Below, piece by piece: positions 40,801-51,224 of a DNA stretch of 64,000 nucleotides. A program made the position numbers and the translations under genes. Location of the stretch: positions 682,001 through 746,000 of the forward strand of contig NC_134685.1 of NCBI RefSeq assembly GCF_024713945.1, in the 5' to 3' direction. The number at the start of each line of letters is the position of its first letter. Position 1 is the first letter of the stretch. The notes below the pieces were generated by a model. The model worked only from the letters and a program-made list of their open reading frames with translations, did not search any database and was not told the DNA's origin. This DNA comes from Dermatophagoides farinae (taxonomy: Eukaryota > Arthropoda > Arachnida > Sarcoptiformes > Pyroglyphidae).

Positions 40801-41025
40801 CTGCAGAAAAAAAAATACCATTCCCAGCCAATTTGTCTGCCATCTATTGATGAAATTTTTAACTTTTTGAAATTAAATCATACGTTCATAAAGGACGTAT
40901 GCGTTTTTTTTTTCATAATTATTTTCTGCTGTGTCACAGCCTGTTTTGTTTCAATTCTCAGTGTGTGTGTGTTTCTCGTTTATTGTGATTGATAAAATTT
41001 GAAATTTTTCTTGTAAAAAAAAACA

Positions 41026-41447
41026 ATGGCAAATGATCCAAAAAAATCTACAACAAAAGAATCGAATAAAGATTCAAAAGAACGTAAAGATGATTTGAAA
41101 AAAAAGACGGCTACAATCGATCTTGGATTTCTTGAAGAGGATGATGATTTTGAAGAATTTCCAGCTGAAAGTAAGTCTAAATCACTAAGTGAAAAATGAA
41201 AATGATTCGATTTTGATTATTAATAAATAGATTATGATTTATTGGAAAATGATGATATCGAACCTGTAAACATTTGGGAAGATGATTGGGATGATGATAA
41301 TATTGAAGATGATTTTAGTGCACAGCTAAAGTAAGTGATGATTTGAAAATTTAAAATTTTTTTTTCTTACTAAATTTTTTCTTTATTCACAACAACATTG
41401 GAATCTATAGAGCTGAATTTGAAAAACGAACTTTGACGGGCAAATGA
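41026..41447 (+). CDS. SEM1: 26S proteasome complex subunit SEM1/DSS1
   Basis: Three small exons, 41026-41170, 41231-41330 and 41411-41447 (introns 60 and 80 bp, phases 1 and 2), encode 93 residues. A lysine-rich N-terminus precedes the family signature: [18 protein letters not shown], then [20 protein letters not shown] and a C-terminal helix KAEFEKR. This is the acidic, intrinsically disordered DSS1/SEM1 protein, which is part of the 19S proteasome lid and also binds BRCA2- and TREX-2-type complexes in other eukaryotes. The N-terminal extension is somewhat longer than in the roughly 70-residue human protein. The ATG has good context (AAACAATGGC). A polyadenylation signal AATAAA is at 41462. 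It is convergent with the peptidase gene, leaving 97 bp between stop codons. Confidence 0.96.
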
Positions 41448-41544
41448 AATAATTTGATTCGAATAAAATTGTAAATGAACACCACTACTATTCACTCATA
41501 ATGTCAATTTGAATAATTAAAATTTTTTTTTTTTAAAAATTCTG

Positions 41545-43563
41545 TCATTCATTCTGTTTCCATTCATGTAGCCAATCAATTAATGGTTGATAATAATTTA
41601 GTAATGGTTCGATTCGATATTCCAAATGATTCGAATCAAACATTTGTTTTACAATGGCCAAATCATTTGCATCATTAAATTCTTGTTGCATTAAATCGAT
41701 TCGTAATAATTTCCGTAATGTATCAAAATCATTTGGCTGTGGACAACATTCAACTAATGATGACCATCCATTGTCATGATGATGATGATGATGATGACTA
41801 CAGATTTTTTGATGAAATTGATGTTGTAACATTACACCAAATACATAACGCCAATATGGTTGAAAATTGGCTACATGATATTTGAATAATGGATCTAATA
41901 TTCGTTGATTATTCAACATTGCTGGTCGAGGTGGTGGTTGTCGTATATTCTGAATTTGTTCACGTAATATCCAATAAAATTGATTTACATCAGCCAAATC
42001 CAAATTTTTGGCTGTGAATGTTTGATTACGCCATTCTTCAATGATCATTCCAAATGGTATTGTAACAAATGTGCTTAATGCTTCTTCCATCAAAGTATTG
42101 ATGATATGTGATTGGTGAACATGTTGTTCGTTTCGAAGCTGACAGCCATTCCAAGCCATTCGTATTAGTTCACCAATACTTTCATGTGCAGCTGAATTTG
42201 ATGTCATACGATAAAGATTTAGATGGCCAGCATGATTTGTTTCAAGAAAATAATAAACATGACCAAGTTCATGAATGATTCGACGAAAATTGTAATGAAA
42301 ATCACCATTTTGTAAACATATACTCATTCGTACATCATCATCATCATTGCCATTGTACATGTTCATCGTACGTGGATGACAGCTACCATTATCATGTGTA
42401 ATTAGATTTGAATTTTGCCAAAATCCATCCGGTAATCGATTAAAACCACCATGTTGAACATAAAAATCAGCAACAATTTTAACTGCATCATCCATCATTC
42501 GATTAGTATGATTTATCATTACAAATTGATCAGGATATGGTTTAATCAAATCGATAATTGAATCCATTTGGCCACCATTCAATGATCGTAACCAATGTGC
42601 CGGTATTTTTCCATCATCATCATCATCATCTTTGTGGAATTTTTCTCTCAATACATAACCAATATAATCCATTAGTAAATGATAAAATGGTTTCAATCGT
42701 TTCCATATTTTCCAGGCTTTCATATGGATTTGATCGATTTTGCCAATCTTTAGATCATAATTCTTTTCATTCCATAATTCTAGAAAATTAAACCAGAAAA
42801 AAATTGTAATTACTTCAATATGTCAGTATCAGTGTGTGTGTGTGTGTGTGTGTGTGTTAAACTTACCATGAAAATATTCACCACCACTAATTTTTATTTG
42901 TATTTTTTCAAACAATTCAGGTATCGGACTACGGGCAAGTTGATGATGACATTTATACCAAATGCTAAGCAATTCATTTGGATCATCAATTTGTTGCATA
43001 ATCAAATCGATTGATTCATCACATCGATATCGATGATTACGGTGTTGAATTTCAATCTGTTCAATATGTTTGGTTAACACTTCTTTTTGATGATTGAATA
43101 TTAATTGTTGTAAATAGTTATCATTTATCTGTTGTGATTGTTGGCCAAATAACCGTTGAACTTCAGACCAATATCGACAAAGTTTGTTCATTGGACAATG
43201 ATGAAATGAATTGGATTTTTCATTATTGGCCATTGAATTACAATGTATTGAATAACGATCATAGGACCATTGGATAAAATCAGAAATAAATGGCTGCTGA
43301 TCATCCATCATTAATTCATGATGATTTTTTCCAACTGCCAACTGTTGTTGTTGTCCCATTAAACGTTGCCATTGATTTGTTTGATAACGATAAAGCCAAT
43401 GGCCAAGTATTCGATCATATTCATTGATTTCATTGGTAAGATTTTGTAGCAGAATTTTATTGAAAAACGATGGACATGATGAATCAACGTTTAAAATGAA
43501 TACGTTCACAATGAATGATACAATTATGAAGCATTCAAATTTAGCCACCATGATCATCATCAT
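41545..43563 (-). CDS. angiotensin-converting-enzyme-like M2 peptidase (ANCE-like), divergent
   Basis: Exons 43563-42867 and 42779-41545 (87-bp intron, phase 1) give 643 residues, close to single-domain insect ANCE. The signal peptide is near residues 1-25 (CFIIVSFIVNVFILNV). The zinc site is HELGH (about 402-406), with the third ligand in AAHESIGE. The family blocks are recognisable: IPAHWLR, SCHPRTMNMYNG and FKYHVANFQPYWRYVFGVML. In the last block the K, H, Y and Y that bind the substrate carboxylate in ACE, and the chloride-site Arg, are kept. The ASAW block next to the conserved His is replaced by PRTM. A DDDDDD run, a DDDD run and an eight-His run (HHHHHHHH) come from GAT/CAT repeats. 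It is expected to be a secreted dipeptidyl carboxypeptidase, probably active. A (GT)n tract (42832-42856) sits just inside the intron next to the donor. Confidence 0.9.
42832..42856. repeat. (GT)12 in peptidase intron
   Basis: Microsatellite starting about 10 bp inside the 87-bp intron; on the coding strand it reads as CA repeats after the GTAAGT donor. Confidence 0.9.
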
Positions 43564-44548
43564 CGGTCGTACAGTTTGTAAATGTTTTTATGAAAACCAA
43601 ACAAAATCAAAAACCAATGGAATATAACCGTGCGTGCCCATTATTTGATTCAAACATTCATTCATTAATTGAAATCCATGGAAAACAACACAAGAAGAGC
43701 AGTTCAAGTGGGCTATAAAATAAGTAATAAAAAAATGCAAGAATTACATAAATCCCTCAATTATGATTTCAACGTTGATGATGATGATGGTGATGGTGAT
43801 CTCAGGATCTTTAATAATGATAATAATAAAAAAACAATTTCCGATTAAATCATTTGTAAATATTTGACAATAATATCTTTGTCGTAGAGTGAAAAAAAAT
43901 GATCATTAAACACGGTATAATCATAATCTCATCATAAAGGTTAATATTATGATCATGATAATCGAATATCAATAAATAAACAACACACAAAGAACAAAAT
44001 TCAAGTTTTGTACCGTTCATAAATAATGTTCGTTCGTTCGAACAAAAAAAAATCATCTTTTTTTTTCTCTTTGAATTTTTTTTTTCTTTTTTATTTTAAA
44101 AATTTCTGATTTTGTCCTTGAATCGTGTTCATTCATCACATAAAAATGATTTGTTGTACGAAAAATAAAATAAAAACCACTTAATCTGTTTGTTTGATAA
44201 GAATCTTTATCGTGTGTTTTTCGCATTCATCATCACTTGATGAAATTAATGATTTTTTTCCCAATTCATTTACATTGTTTCACATCTCATTATGAATTCT
44301 TCACAATGTTTTCGTGCACACACATTTACGATATTTGCAAAATTCCCATCCATTTGCATTTGATCATAATCAAAATGATGAGAACCGATTCTTGTTATAA
44401 ATTTTTTTTTAAATAAAAAGAAATCCACTCATTTCCAACCAACAACACTCACAGACATCATCATCATTCATCAACTTGAGACTTTGTACATCTCATCATC
44501 GTTCGTTTGTTTGTTTGGTTTGCTGTTGAAAACTTGGTGAAAAAAAAA
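43564..44548. other. divergent intergenic region
   Basis: About 1 kb between the peptidase (-) and the secreted protein gene (+), so both promoters should lie here. It is AT-rich with (GAT)n at about 43780-43800 and a TTATAAATTTT at about 44394. A 68-codon minus-strand ORF at 43850-44056 is not accepted. Confidence 0.5.
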
Positions 44549-45298
44549 ATGTTCAAAATAATTTCCATTGGATTGATGGCACTAAGTTTGGCCATGATCC
44601 AAGCACGATCATATCGTTCATTTGGAACAACAAACAAAATACCATTTACCAATGGATATCAAAGGTCAGCTGCTGCTGCTGCTCTAGCATCACCGATTCG
44701 TTCTGGTTCTCGTATTGGATATTCGATTGTTGGTCTTGGTCAGTCAAATTATATTCGTCCATCATCAGCAGCTTATCGACCATCATCATTGTATTCAAAT
44801 GAACCGGGCGCTGCATTAGCCATTCGTACAACACATCGTATGGTATATTATGATGTTCCAAATGAACGTAATTATCAACAACAACAATCATCATCACCAA
44901 TCTATGTGGATTCACAACCAATACCAATAACATTAATGATGCGTACATATTCAAGTCCAATTAATATTCAACATTCTCATTATCAAGGTCAAGGTGGTCT
45001 AGAAGAAACAGCTAGCGAAGATCAAGAATTACGTTTTATACATACAATAACTAAACCAGTTGTACAGGAAGTAAGAGAAATTATATCACCAATTCGTATG
45101 ATTTATCGTGAAATACAACCAATTGATGAAAGAGTGGAAACAATGGTCGCTAGACGTAAAAATAGTGATAGTGATGATAAAACGATTGAACTCATATCAT
45201 TGGATAAAGGTTCCAGTTTGGATTTATCGTCATTATTTCCAAAATATCCGGATAATGATAATAAGAAAAAACAACGTCGTGCTTCATTGAATTTTTGA
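44549..45298 (+). CDS. secreted mite-type structural protein, family copy A
   Basis: Single-exon ORF of 249 residues with a signal peptide (MFKIISIGLMALSLAMIQA). After an Ala/Ser-rich region, a conserved core occupies about residues 90-205, with MVYYDVPNE, MMRTYSSPINI, KPVVQEVREIISPIRMIYRE and DERVETMVARR. The tail is Lys/Asp-rich. The same core occurs in the protein at 52816-53826 on the other strand, so they are paralogues. From memory it resembles proteins described only in mites and related arachnids under DFP-type names; I could not check this. Composition suggests a secreted or cuticle-associated structural protein; the function is unknown. The upstream in-frame codons 44507-44548 lack an ATG, so the start at 44549 is preferred. 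Confidence 0.75.
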   Translation: MFKIISIGLMALSLAMIQARSYRSFGTTNKIPFTNGYQRSAAAAALASPIRSGSRIGYSIVGLGQSNYIRPSSAAYRPSSLYSNEPGAALAIRTTHRMVYYDVPNERNYQQQQSSSPIYVDSQPIPITLMMRTYSSPINIQHSHYQGQGGLEETASEDQELRFIHTITKPVVQEVREIISPIRMIYREIQPIDERVETMVARRKNSDSDDKTIELISLDKGSSLDLSSLFPKYPDNDNKKKQRRASLNF

Positions 45299-45397
45299 AT
45301 TTTTTTTGAATTGTTTTTGTTAAAAATTTCTTAATCTCTATAAATAAATAGAAAAAAATCATCCACACATGCGACTTCATTTCATTTTCTCCAAGAG

Positions 45398-48205
45398 TTA
45401 ACGTTTTCGTGCAATAAATAATAGGGTCAGATAGGCAAAAAAACGCAACAAAATCATGAGCGATAAAATGCCAAAAAAATCCAACCATTCTGGTTGTATA
45501 CCAAGTGATAGAAATTGTAATACATCTTGACCATTTTTGAAACACATTTGTCCTGAACTTTGTTGTTGTTGTTGTTGTTGTTGTTCTTCTATGCCGATAT
45601 TATCATTTCCAAATGAATAATTTGATGATGATGATTGTGATAAAGCTGTGGCCATAGTCATAATCGTGGTAGTGGTTGTAGCGGCGGCATGGGTCATTGG
45701 TGATGTCGATGGTGATGGTGTATCCGTACAATCCAAAATGGCCACATTACGCCATTGATTAACAGCCAATGCATCGAATCCATAATAAAACCAAGATATC
45801 CATTTGGTCCAACGTAAATATGGTGGTATTGAACTGAATAAAAAAAAAATGCAGAATCATTAATAGTGGTATAGATTTAGCCGAAAAAAAATACTCACTG
45901 AGTGTTGAGAAAATAACCACCCAACAATTGAAATGGCATAATGAATGGTGGACCAAACGATAATGCAACATCGGTATTACGACAAAGACATGAGATAAGA
46001 TAACCAAATGAAACACCACATGCCGAAATGATTATGGCAATTAACATACAATAAAGATATGCATCAAATGCTGGATATAGATTCAATGTATAATAATAAA
46101 TTGTAACGAATATGATCGGTATACAGACGAAAATGGGAATTTCGGCTAAATTTTTGCATACAAAATATGCATCAACTGTATACATTCCATTATTATGTTC
46201 ACGAATGAATATTGGCAATTCTGAACAGAATACATTGATAACAGCAAATGAATTCTGTGTGGTCATATTGACAATCAACAGGAATAATGCACCATTCATA
46301 TTCCAAACACCACGTTGATCATAATTTTGTGAATAAAATATTAATCCCAATACGATCGAATTCATCTGTGTATGAAACAAAAACAAAAAAAGAGAACATT
46401 AATAATAATAAAAAATTGATCATATCCGGTGGTTGTTTCTTTTTTTTTGTTGAGAATTTTCCACCTATCTTGGAGGCGACGGGTATCGATCCCGTTACCT
46501 CTCGCATACTAGACACCATTACAACAACAACAATCTTGAAGATTATTATCATTGAATTTATGCTAAGCGAGCGCGCTACCATCTGCGCCACGCCCCCAAA
46601 TATAAACAACAAATTCTTAACAAATGAACCAGGCCAAATATGACATGACATATTGGGCCATAAATATGGTATTTGACACCAAAAAAAAACGATGATGATT
46701 AGAATAATAAAAAGAAAACTAGATCAATGTTTCAAGCCACGAAACAAAACAAAACAAAAAAAAACAAGTTTTCTTACAAAATCAATGAAAGATTGCATTG
46801 ATTGATTTGTAGCAGCAGCAGCAGCAGCAGCAACAAGTTTGCTTTGCTTTGCTTGTTGTTGTTGGATCAAATGTTTCATTCATTGAATTAAACTTACCAA
46901 TGCTTGTGTTAATCGTACATAGGTAAGTGCTGGCTCACGGATAACAGTCAAATGTGAACGCCATGCTAATGCAACATATTGTTGCCAACGATTTGTTTTA
47001 TATCTTGATGGACGATTACGTTTACTACGTATTGTAGTTGAAAAACTACTACTATGAAATGATGCTTGTAATGAATCTAGATTTTGTTTTTCACGTTCAA
47101 AATAATCACATATACGATTAATTTTCTTACGACATTCCATCTCTTTACCGGGTACAACGGCTAATTCATGAACGAAAAAATCTGCTGGATTATAATTTTC
47201 TGGACATTGAAGACCAATAGTGGCAAAATGTTCTAATGCAGATTTTATTTCACCAAAATATGCTACACGTCCATCAGCCAATAGAAGTAGATTCTGAAAC
47301 ATTTCAAATGTTTCCGATGATGGTTGATGAATAGTACAAATGATTGTTCGTCCTGAACGTGCCATTTTATTAATGATCGATACCAGATTAGCAGCCATAA
47401 ATGAATCAAGACCAGAAGTTGGTTCATCACAAAACATAATCGATGGATTTGTCAATACTTCAGCGGCGAATGAAAGACGTTTCAATTCACCACCAGAAAT
47501 GCCTTTAAAGTAACGACTACCACCAACACGTGTATCGGCACATTTATCCAGACCTAATTCACGCATTACTTGATCGACGCGAGCAATTTTTGCCGATTCC
47601 GATACAGTGGACGGTATTCGTACCATTGCTTGAAATATAAGATGTTCACGTACCGTCAATGTTGGTAGAAACATATCTTCCTGTTGTACATATGCTGACA
47701 TTGATGTAATCATATCGATATCGGCTAAACGATCATTGATACGTATAACACCATCTACATGAAAATTCGAAAGATTACGACAATTCAATACATTCAATAA
47801 GGTTGTTTTTCCGGCTCCACTATACAAAAAAAAATGAAAACAAAAATTTTTAGAAAACAAAAACAAAACACACACACATACCTTGCACCCATGATGGCCA
47901 ATGTTGATCCGGCTTTAACTTTTCCAGAAACTATAATTATTACACAAATAAAATAAGCTTTTTTTTACAAACAAACCAAACAAATTTATCGACTTACCAT
48001 TTTTAATAATCTGTGAACCATGTGGTTGTGATTTAAATGTAATCGTATCCAATATGCTTACCGATGGTCGAGCCCAAACATTAACATTATGCCATGTAAT
48101 TGAAGCTGGTGTAAACGATGGTGTTGACAATGATGATGATGATGGTACATCATTAGGACCTGCTGCTGCTGTTGCTGCTGCCACTGTAGAATCTGATGAT
48201 GACAT
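45398..48205 (-). CDS. ABC transporter, ABCG (White-type) half-transporter
   Basis: Exons 48205-47998, 47930-47882, 47819-46898, 46365-45899 and 45833-45398 (minus strand, all phases consistent) give 693 residues. After a Ser/Ala-rich N-terminus, the nucleotide-binding domain has Walker A GASGAGKTT (84-92), signature ISGGELKRLSF (193-203), Walker B IMFCDEPTSGLDS (213-225) and an H-loop in TIHQPSSE. The membrane domain has six helices; GPPFIMPFQLLGGYFLNT and YLRWTKWISWFYYGFDAL are typical of the White/Scarlet/Brown group. The large extracellular loop before the last helix holds polyT and EEQQQQQQQQSSG tracts. Such half-transporters dimerise and move pigment precursors, lipids or amines; the substrate here is unknown. 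Intron 3 (46366-46897) contains a tRNA gene. It is convergent with the 44549 gene, with 99 bp between stops. Confidence 0.93.
46471..46597 (-). tRNA. tRNA-Ala-AGC: tRNA-Ala(AGC) with a 54-nt intron
   Basis: The minus strand folds into a complete cloverleaf. Acceptor GGGGGCG pairs with CGCCTCC, including G3-U70, the alanine identity pair. The D arm is GCGC-AGATGGTA-GCGC. The anticodon stem is CTCGC/GCGAG with loop TTAGCAT (anticodon AGC), the variable loop AGGTA, and the T arm ACGGG-ATCGATA-CCCGT, with discriminator A. Mature length is 73. An intron of 54 nt (46560-46507) interrupts after position 37, the canonical site, and contains (TTG)4-5. A-box TGGCGCAGATGG and B-box GGATCGATACC are present. 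The nearest T-run on this strand starts about 56 nt downstream, so the trailer would be long. The gene lies in intron 3 of the ABCG gene on the same strand. Confidence 0.92.
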
Positions 48206-48500
48206 TTTTTTTTTGGTTAATATTCGGGCACAAATTTTCAATTTGATTTTCTCGACAAAATAACAAACGTGCGCGTGATGTTTGTGTGTGTGCGGTTTGA
48301 CTCGAATCGAATGATGACGATCACGGTTGTGTTCGCAACATTCGAATTTATTTCAAATTTCGAACGAAATTGAAATGAAATGAAAGAAAAAAAATTCGAA
48401 TGAAATTTTTTCATTTGAACATTTTTGATTATTGATAATTGATATTTAAAAAATTTTTGAAAAAATTATATAAAAAAAATTCTTTTTGCAGAGAGAATTA

Positions 48501-48516
48501 AAAACGGTATGAAAAA
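48501..48516 (-). other. 3' conserved motif downstream of paralogue 1
   Basis: AAAACGGTATGAAAAA (plus strand), about 26 nt past the stop of the first acidic-tail paralogue. Near-identical copies follow the other two paralogues at 50063 and 51225. Confidence 0.55.
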
Positions 48517-48542
48517 TTCTTTCTATTCGAATAATAATTCAA

Positions 48543-49694
48543 TTAATCCAATTCAGTATCGCCACCAGTGTAGAATGCAGCCAAATAGGCAAGATGATAA
48601 AACATCATGAATAAGAAACCGGTACACATTAATTGGAATGTATGTTCAACCGATGGACTTAGATATGGATCCACAATATGACGATTTAATTCTTCATCAA
48701 TCAATGATTTCATATCATAATCATTGTCACTATGATCGCCATTAACAATTGTTTTATCATCATCTGTTTCATTGAAAAAAGGATTTTCATCTTCATCAGT
48801 ATCATCATCAATAAATGTTTCTGGTGCTGAAACTTCAGATTCATTATCATAAAAAAAGTCATCATCATCATCGAATTCAACATCATCCATATCTTCTTCA
48901 CACCAGAAATGATCAACAACATTATCCATATTAGAATATTCAAAATTTTTATCTGCTTCTTTTTTATCATCATCATTATCATTAACATTGAAAGCAGATG
49001 AATGAGATGATGATGATGGCAACAATGATTTGGATGATTTAACAGCCGCCCCCCACGATTCAATAATCTGTTGCATATTCAATGGTTGTTTTGATTCAAT
49101 AGTTTTCATTGATTTTGGTTGATGGATATCGAAAGTTACTTCATCATCATCGTCATCATCAATTTGATGGCGGCAATGTCGTGGCAATTCAATTGGTTTA
49201 TAATATTTTTTCCATAAAATTTCATTCTGCACTACATAACGACGTTCACGAAGATTAGTCAATTGTTGATCCCAAGTGAAACAATGAATTTCAGTCATAA
49301 TGCAGCCAATTAACCATTTTAATTTTTCATCACTTGAAAATTCAATACGATAATAAATGCGTCGTTGTTCTATTTGAAATGTAAGCACTGATGGTGAATA
49401 TGAACACAATTCACGAATATTACTCAATTGTATCATTTTTGTATTGTCTTTATGAAATGGATGTTGCCGATTTGGTTCTCGTTCTTGTATTAGACGGCTA
49501 CGTGCTGTAGGAATTAATTTCATTATTTTAATCACAAAATAGTGATCGGATCCATCGTGTGGAAATTTAGGATTCACAATATCTTCTTCAGTTAAAAATG
49601 GATTCATCATTGTGAATTCACAATCTTTCCAATAAACATCACGTACAGGTGGATAAGATTCTAAATCGGTAAAATAAACTTGTACAGTGTCCAT
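48543..49694 (-). CDS. acidic-tail tandem family protein 1 (unrecognised, possible PH-like N-terminus)
   Basis: Intronless ORF of 383 residues. The N-terminal about 170 residues (MDTVQVYFTDLES ... VRDVYWKDCEFTMMNPF ... IYYRIEFSSDEKLKWLIGCI) align with the two neighbouring ORFs. A run of predicted strands followed by a Trp-containing helix (YYRIEFSSDEKLKWLIGCI) resembles the end of a PH domain; this is inference. The rest is very acidic low complexity (D/E/N/S). Unlike its paralogues it ends in a strong hydrophobic segment (HTFQLMCTGFLFMMFYHLAY), so it may be tail-anchored. Start ATG at 49694 and a TATA box at 49801-49807. Function unknown; first of a three-gene tandem array with the same orientation. 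Confidence 0.75.
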   Translation of the reverse strand: MDTVQVYFTDLESYPPVRDVYWKDCEFTMMNPFLTEEDIVNPKFPHDGSDHYFVIKIMKLIPTARSRLIQEREPNRQHPFHKDNTKMIQLSNIRELCSYSPSVLTFQIEQRRIYYRIEFSSDEKLKWLIGCIMTEIHCFTWDQQLTNLRERRYVVQNEILWKKYYKPIELPRHCRHQIDDDDDDEVTFDIHQPKSMKTIESKQPLNMQQIIESWGAAVKSSKSLLPSSSSHSSAFNVNDNDDDKKEADKNFEYSNMDNVVDHFWCEEDMDDVEFDDDDDFFYDNESEVSAPETFIDDDTDEDENPFFNETDDDKTIVNGDHSDNDYDMKSLIDEELNRHIVDPYLSPSVEHTFQLMCTGFLFMMFYHLAYLAAFYTGGDTELD

Positions 49695-49800
49695 CGTTTA
49701 TGAAAAGAATTTTGTAGTTTTGATTCGATAGTTTTTGTTTTTGTATTAATAATTTGTTTGTAAAATGAGTGAATTGTGAATATGTTGAAATTGTCGATAA

Positions 49801-49807
49801 TTTTATA
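49801..49807 (-). promoter_or_regulatory. TATA box of paralogue 1
   Basis: TATAAAA on the minus strand, 107 bp upstream of the ATG, in a context (CGATATAAAATTATCG) related to that of the two paralogues. Confidence 0.55.
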
Positions 49808-50062
49808 TCGATAAACATCGATTATCGTTTAATGAAAAACAAAATTCAATTCAATTTGATTCTATTCTTCAAAACAAAAAATCGATTGTATCGATTGTTA
49901 TTATTTTACACAATTCGAATTATTATATTGTTCAAATTTAAATTTTTTTTTCCTTTTTGAACGAAACAAAAAAAAATCGAGTGAAATGAAATTTTTTTTT
50001 TTTAAACTTTTATTTATATAAAAATGTTTTTTTTTGTTAAAAATTTCCAAGAAGAATAAAAA

Positions 50063-50077
50063 AAAACGGTAAGAAAA
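50063..50077 (-). other. 3' conserved motif downstream of paralogue 2
   Basis: AAAACGGTAAGAAAA (plus strand), 48 nt past the stop of paralogue 2. Confidence 0.55.
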
Positions 50078-50125
50078 TTACTACTATATATTCAGAAGTT
50101 CTTTGTTCCTTTGATTGATTACAAT

Positions 50126-50977
50126 TCATTCATAAACAAGCCTTTTTTTCTGAATGCAGCCAAAATTAAGAAAATTAAGAATAGAAAATTTAAACTTTTC
50201 ATCATCTATTTCACAAACAAAAATATCGCCATGAGAATCATTTTCTGTTTTATCATCATCACCGGTTTTATCATCATCACCGGTTTTATCATCATCATCG
50301 GTTTTATCATCATCATCATCGGTGTCATTAGATTCATCCGTTTCATCAGAATCATAAAGGCATTCTAGTGCTGATACTTCAGCTGCTGGTGCTACTGTAT
50401 CGGATTTTGATTCGATAATTTCATTATTTTTAACTTGTTGACGGCAACAAAGTCCTTGCATTTTCATTTGTTGATGTATCATACGTAAAATTTTATTCTC
50501 CAATACAAAACGACGATCGCTAAGATCAGTATATTTTTTATCCCAAGTGAAACAACTAATTTCACTCATTATGCAGCCAATCAACCATTTTAAATTTAGA
50601 TCATGTGAAAATTTAATACGATAATAAATTGGACGTCGATGGATTTTAAATGTAAGTATGCATGGAAAATATGAACGCATTACACGAATGGCACTCAATT
50701 GTACTTTATGTATTTCGGCTGTATATTCTTCTTTAGGATACGAATATTCTTTATCACATGAATTTTTTTGATCTCGTTGTTTTTTTTCCACTACTACTAG
50801 ACTGCTAGGTGTTGTAGTAATTTTTTGCCAAATTTTAAATTCAAAAATATGACCCGAACCATCTTGTGGGAATGGAAAAACAGGATTCTTCATAGTGAAA
50901 CCACAATCTTTCCAACAAATATCACGTACAGGTGGTTTGGATTCGAAATTTGTATAATAAACTTGTACAGTGTCCAT
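50126..50977 (-). CDS. acidic-tail tandem family protein 2
   Basis: Intronless ORF of 283 residues, paralogous to 48543-49694 and 51283-52452. The N-terminus reads MDTVQVYYTNFESKPPVRDI and keeps the conserved CWKDCGFTM block and the IYYRIKFSHDLNLKWLIGCI block (possible PH-like helix). The acidic region is shorter than in its relatives and is built from a tandem DDDKTG repeat encoded by an 18-bp minisatellite (about 50250-50330). The C-terminus ends FLNFGCIQKKRLVYE, matching the FGCIPKNNLDYE end of paralogue 3. No signal peptide or membrane segment. Probably intracellular; function unknown. Confidence 0.75.
   Translation of the reverse strand: MDTVQVYYTNFESKPPVRDICWKDCGFTMKNPVFPFPQDGSGHIFEFKIWQKITTTPSSLVVVEKKQRDQKNSCDKEYSYPKEEYTAEIHKVQLSAIRVMRSYFPCILTFKIHRRPIYYRIKFSHDLNLKWLIGCIMSEISCFTWDKKYTDLSDRRFVLENKILRMIHQQMKMQGLCCRQQVKNNEIIESKSDTVAPAAEVSALECLYDSDETDESNDTDDDDDKTDDDDKTGDDDKTGDDDKTENDSHGDIFVCEIDDEKFKFSILNFLNFGCIQKKRLVYE
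50250..50330. repeat. 18-bp coding minisatellite
   Basis: Four or so units of TATCATCATCACCGGTTT, with one base variation, inside paralogue 2. They encode the DDDKTG repeat. Confidence 0.85.
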
Positions 50978-51088
50978 ATCGTATTATTTGCAGAAAATGT
51001 GATTCGATAGTTTTTTTTTTTGCAGAAAATTGCTTTGTTTGTTTGTGTGTGTGTGTGTGTGATTCATGTGCACCAAAACTGTAGGGAA

Positions 51089-51118
51089 TTTTATACAGAC
51101 AAATGTCGATTATTCAAA
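51089..51118 (-). promoter_or_regulatory. conserved TATA promoter block of paralogue 2
   Basis: TATAAAA (minus strand, 51095-51089), 112 bp before the ATG. It lies within a block whose plus-strand sequence TTTTATACAGACAAATGTCG is nearly identical upstream of paralogue 3. Confidence 0.6.
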
Positions 51119-51224
51119 CAATCAAGCAAATTTTTTTCTCTTCATTTGATTAAAATTCGAATGAAATTTTTTTTGTTGTTTATTGAAAAATAATGTTAAA
51201 AAAATATATTTAAAAAATATATTA

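Larger units (their letters stand above)
37264..41025. other. intergenic, low complexity
   Basis: 3.8 kb without a supported gene. It contains the promoter region of the phosphatase, a strong hairpin at 37472-37520, (TTAA)n at about 37790-37818, (CA)n, (TG)n and (GAT)n. Short ORFs at 39082-39318 and 40248-40439 (minus) and 40780-40992 (plus) have less repetitive stretches but no recognisable domain. Confidence 0.55.

Noticed and set aside
46287-46651. ORFs on both strands across the ABCG intron
   Set aside because: They run through the tRNA gene and intron sequence; the tRNA explains the balanced composition.
48710-49063. Methionine-rich ORF inside tandem paralogue 1
   Set aside because: Out-of-frame shadow of the GAT repeats of the real gene.
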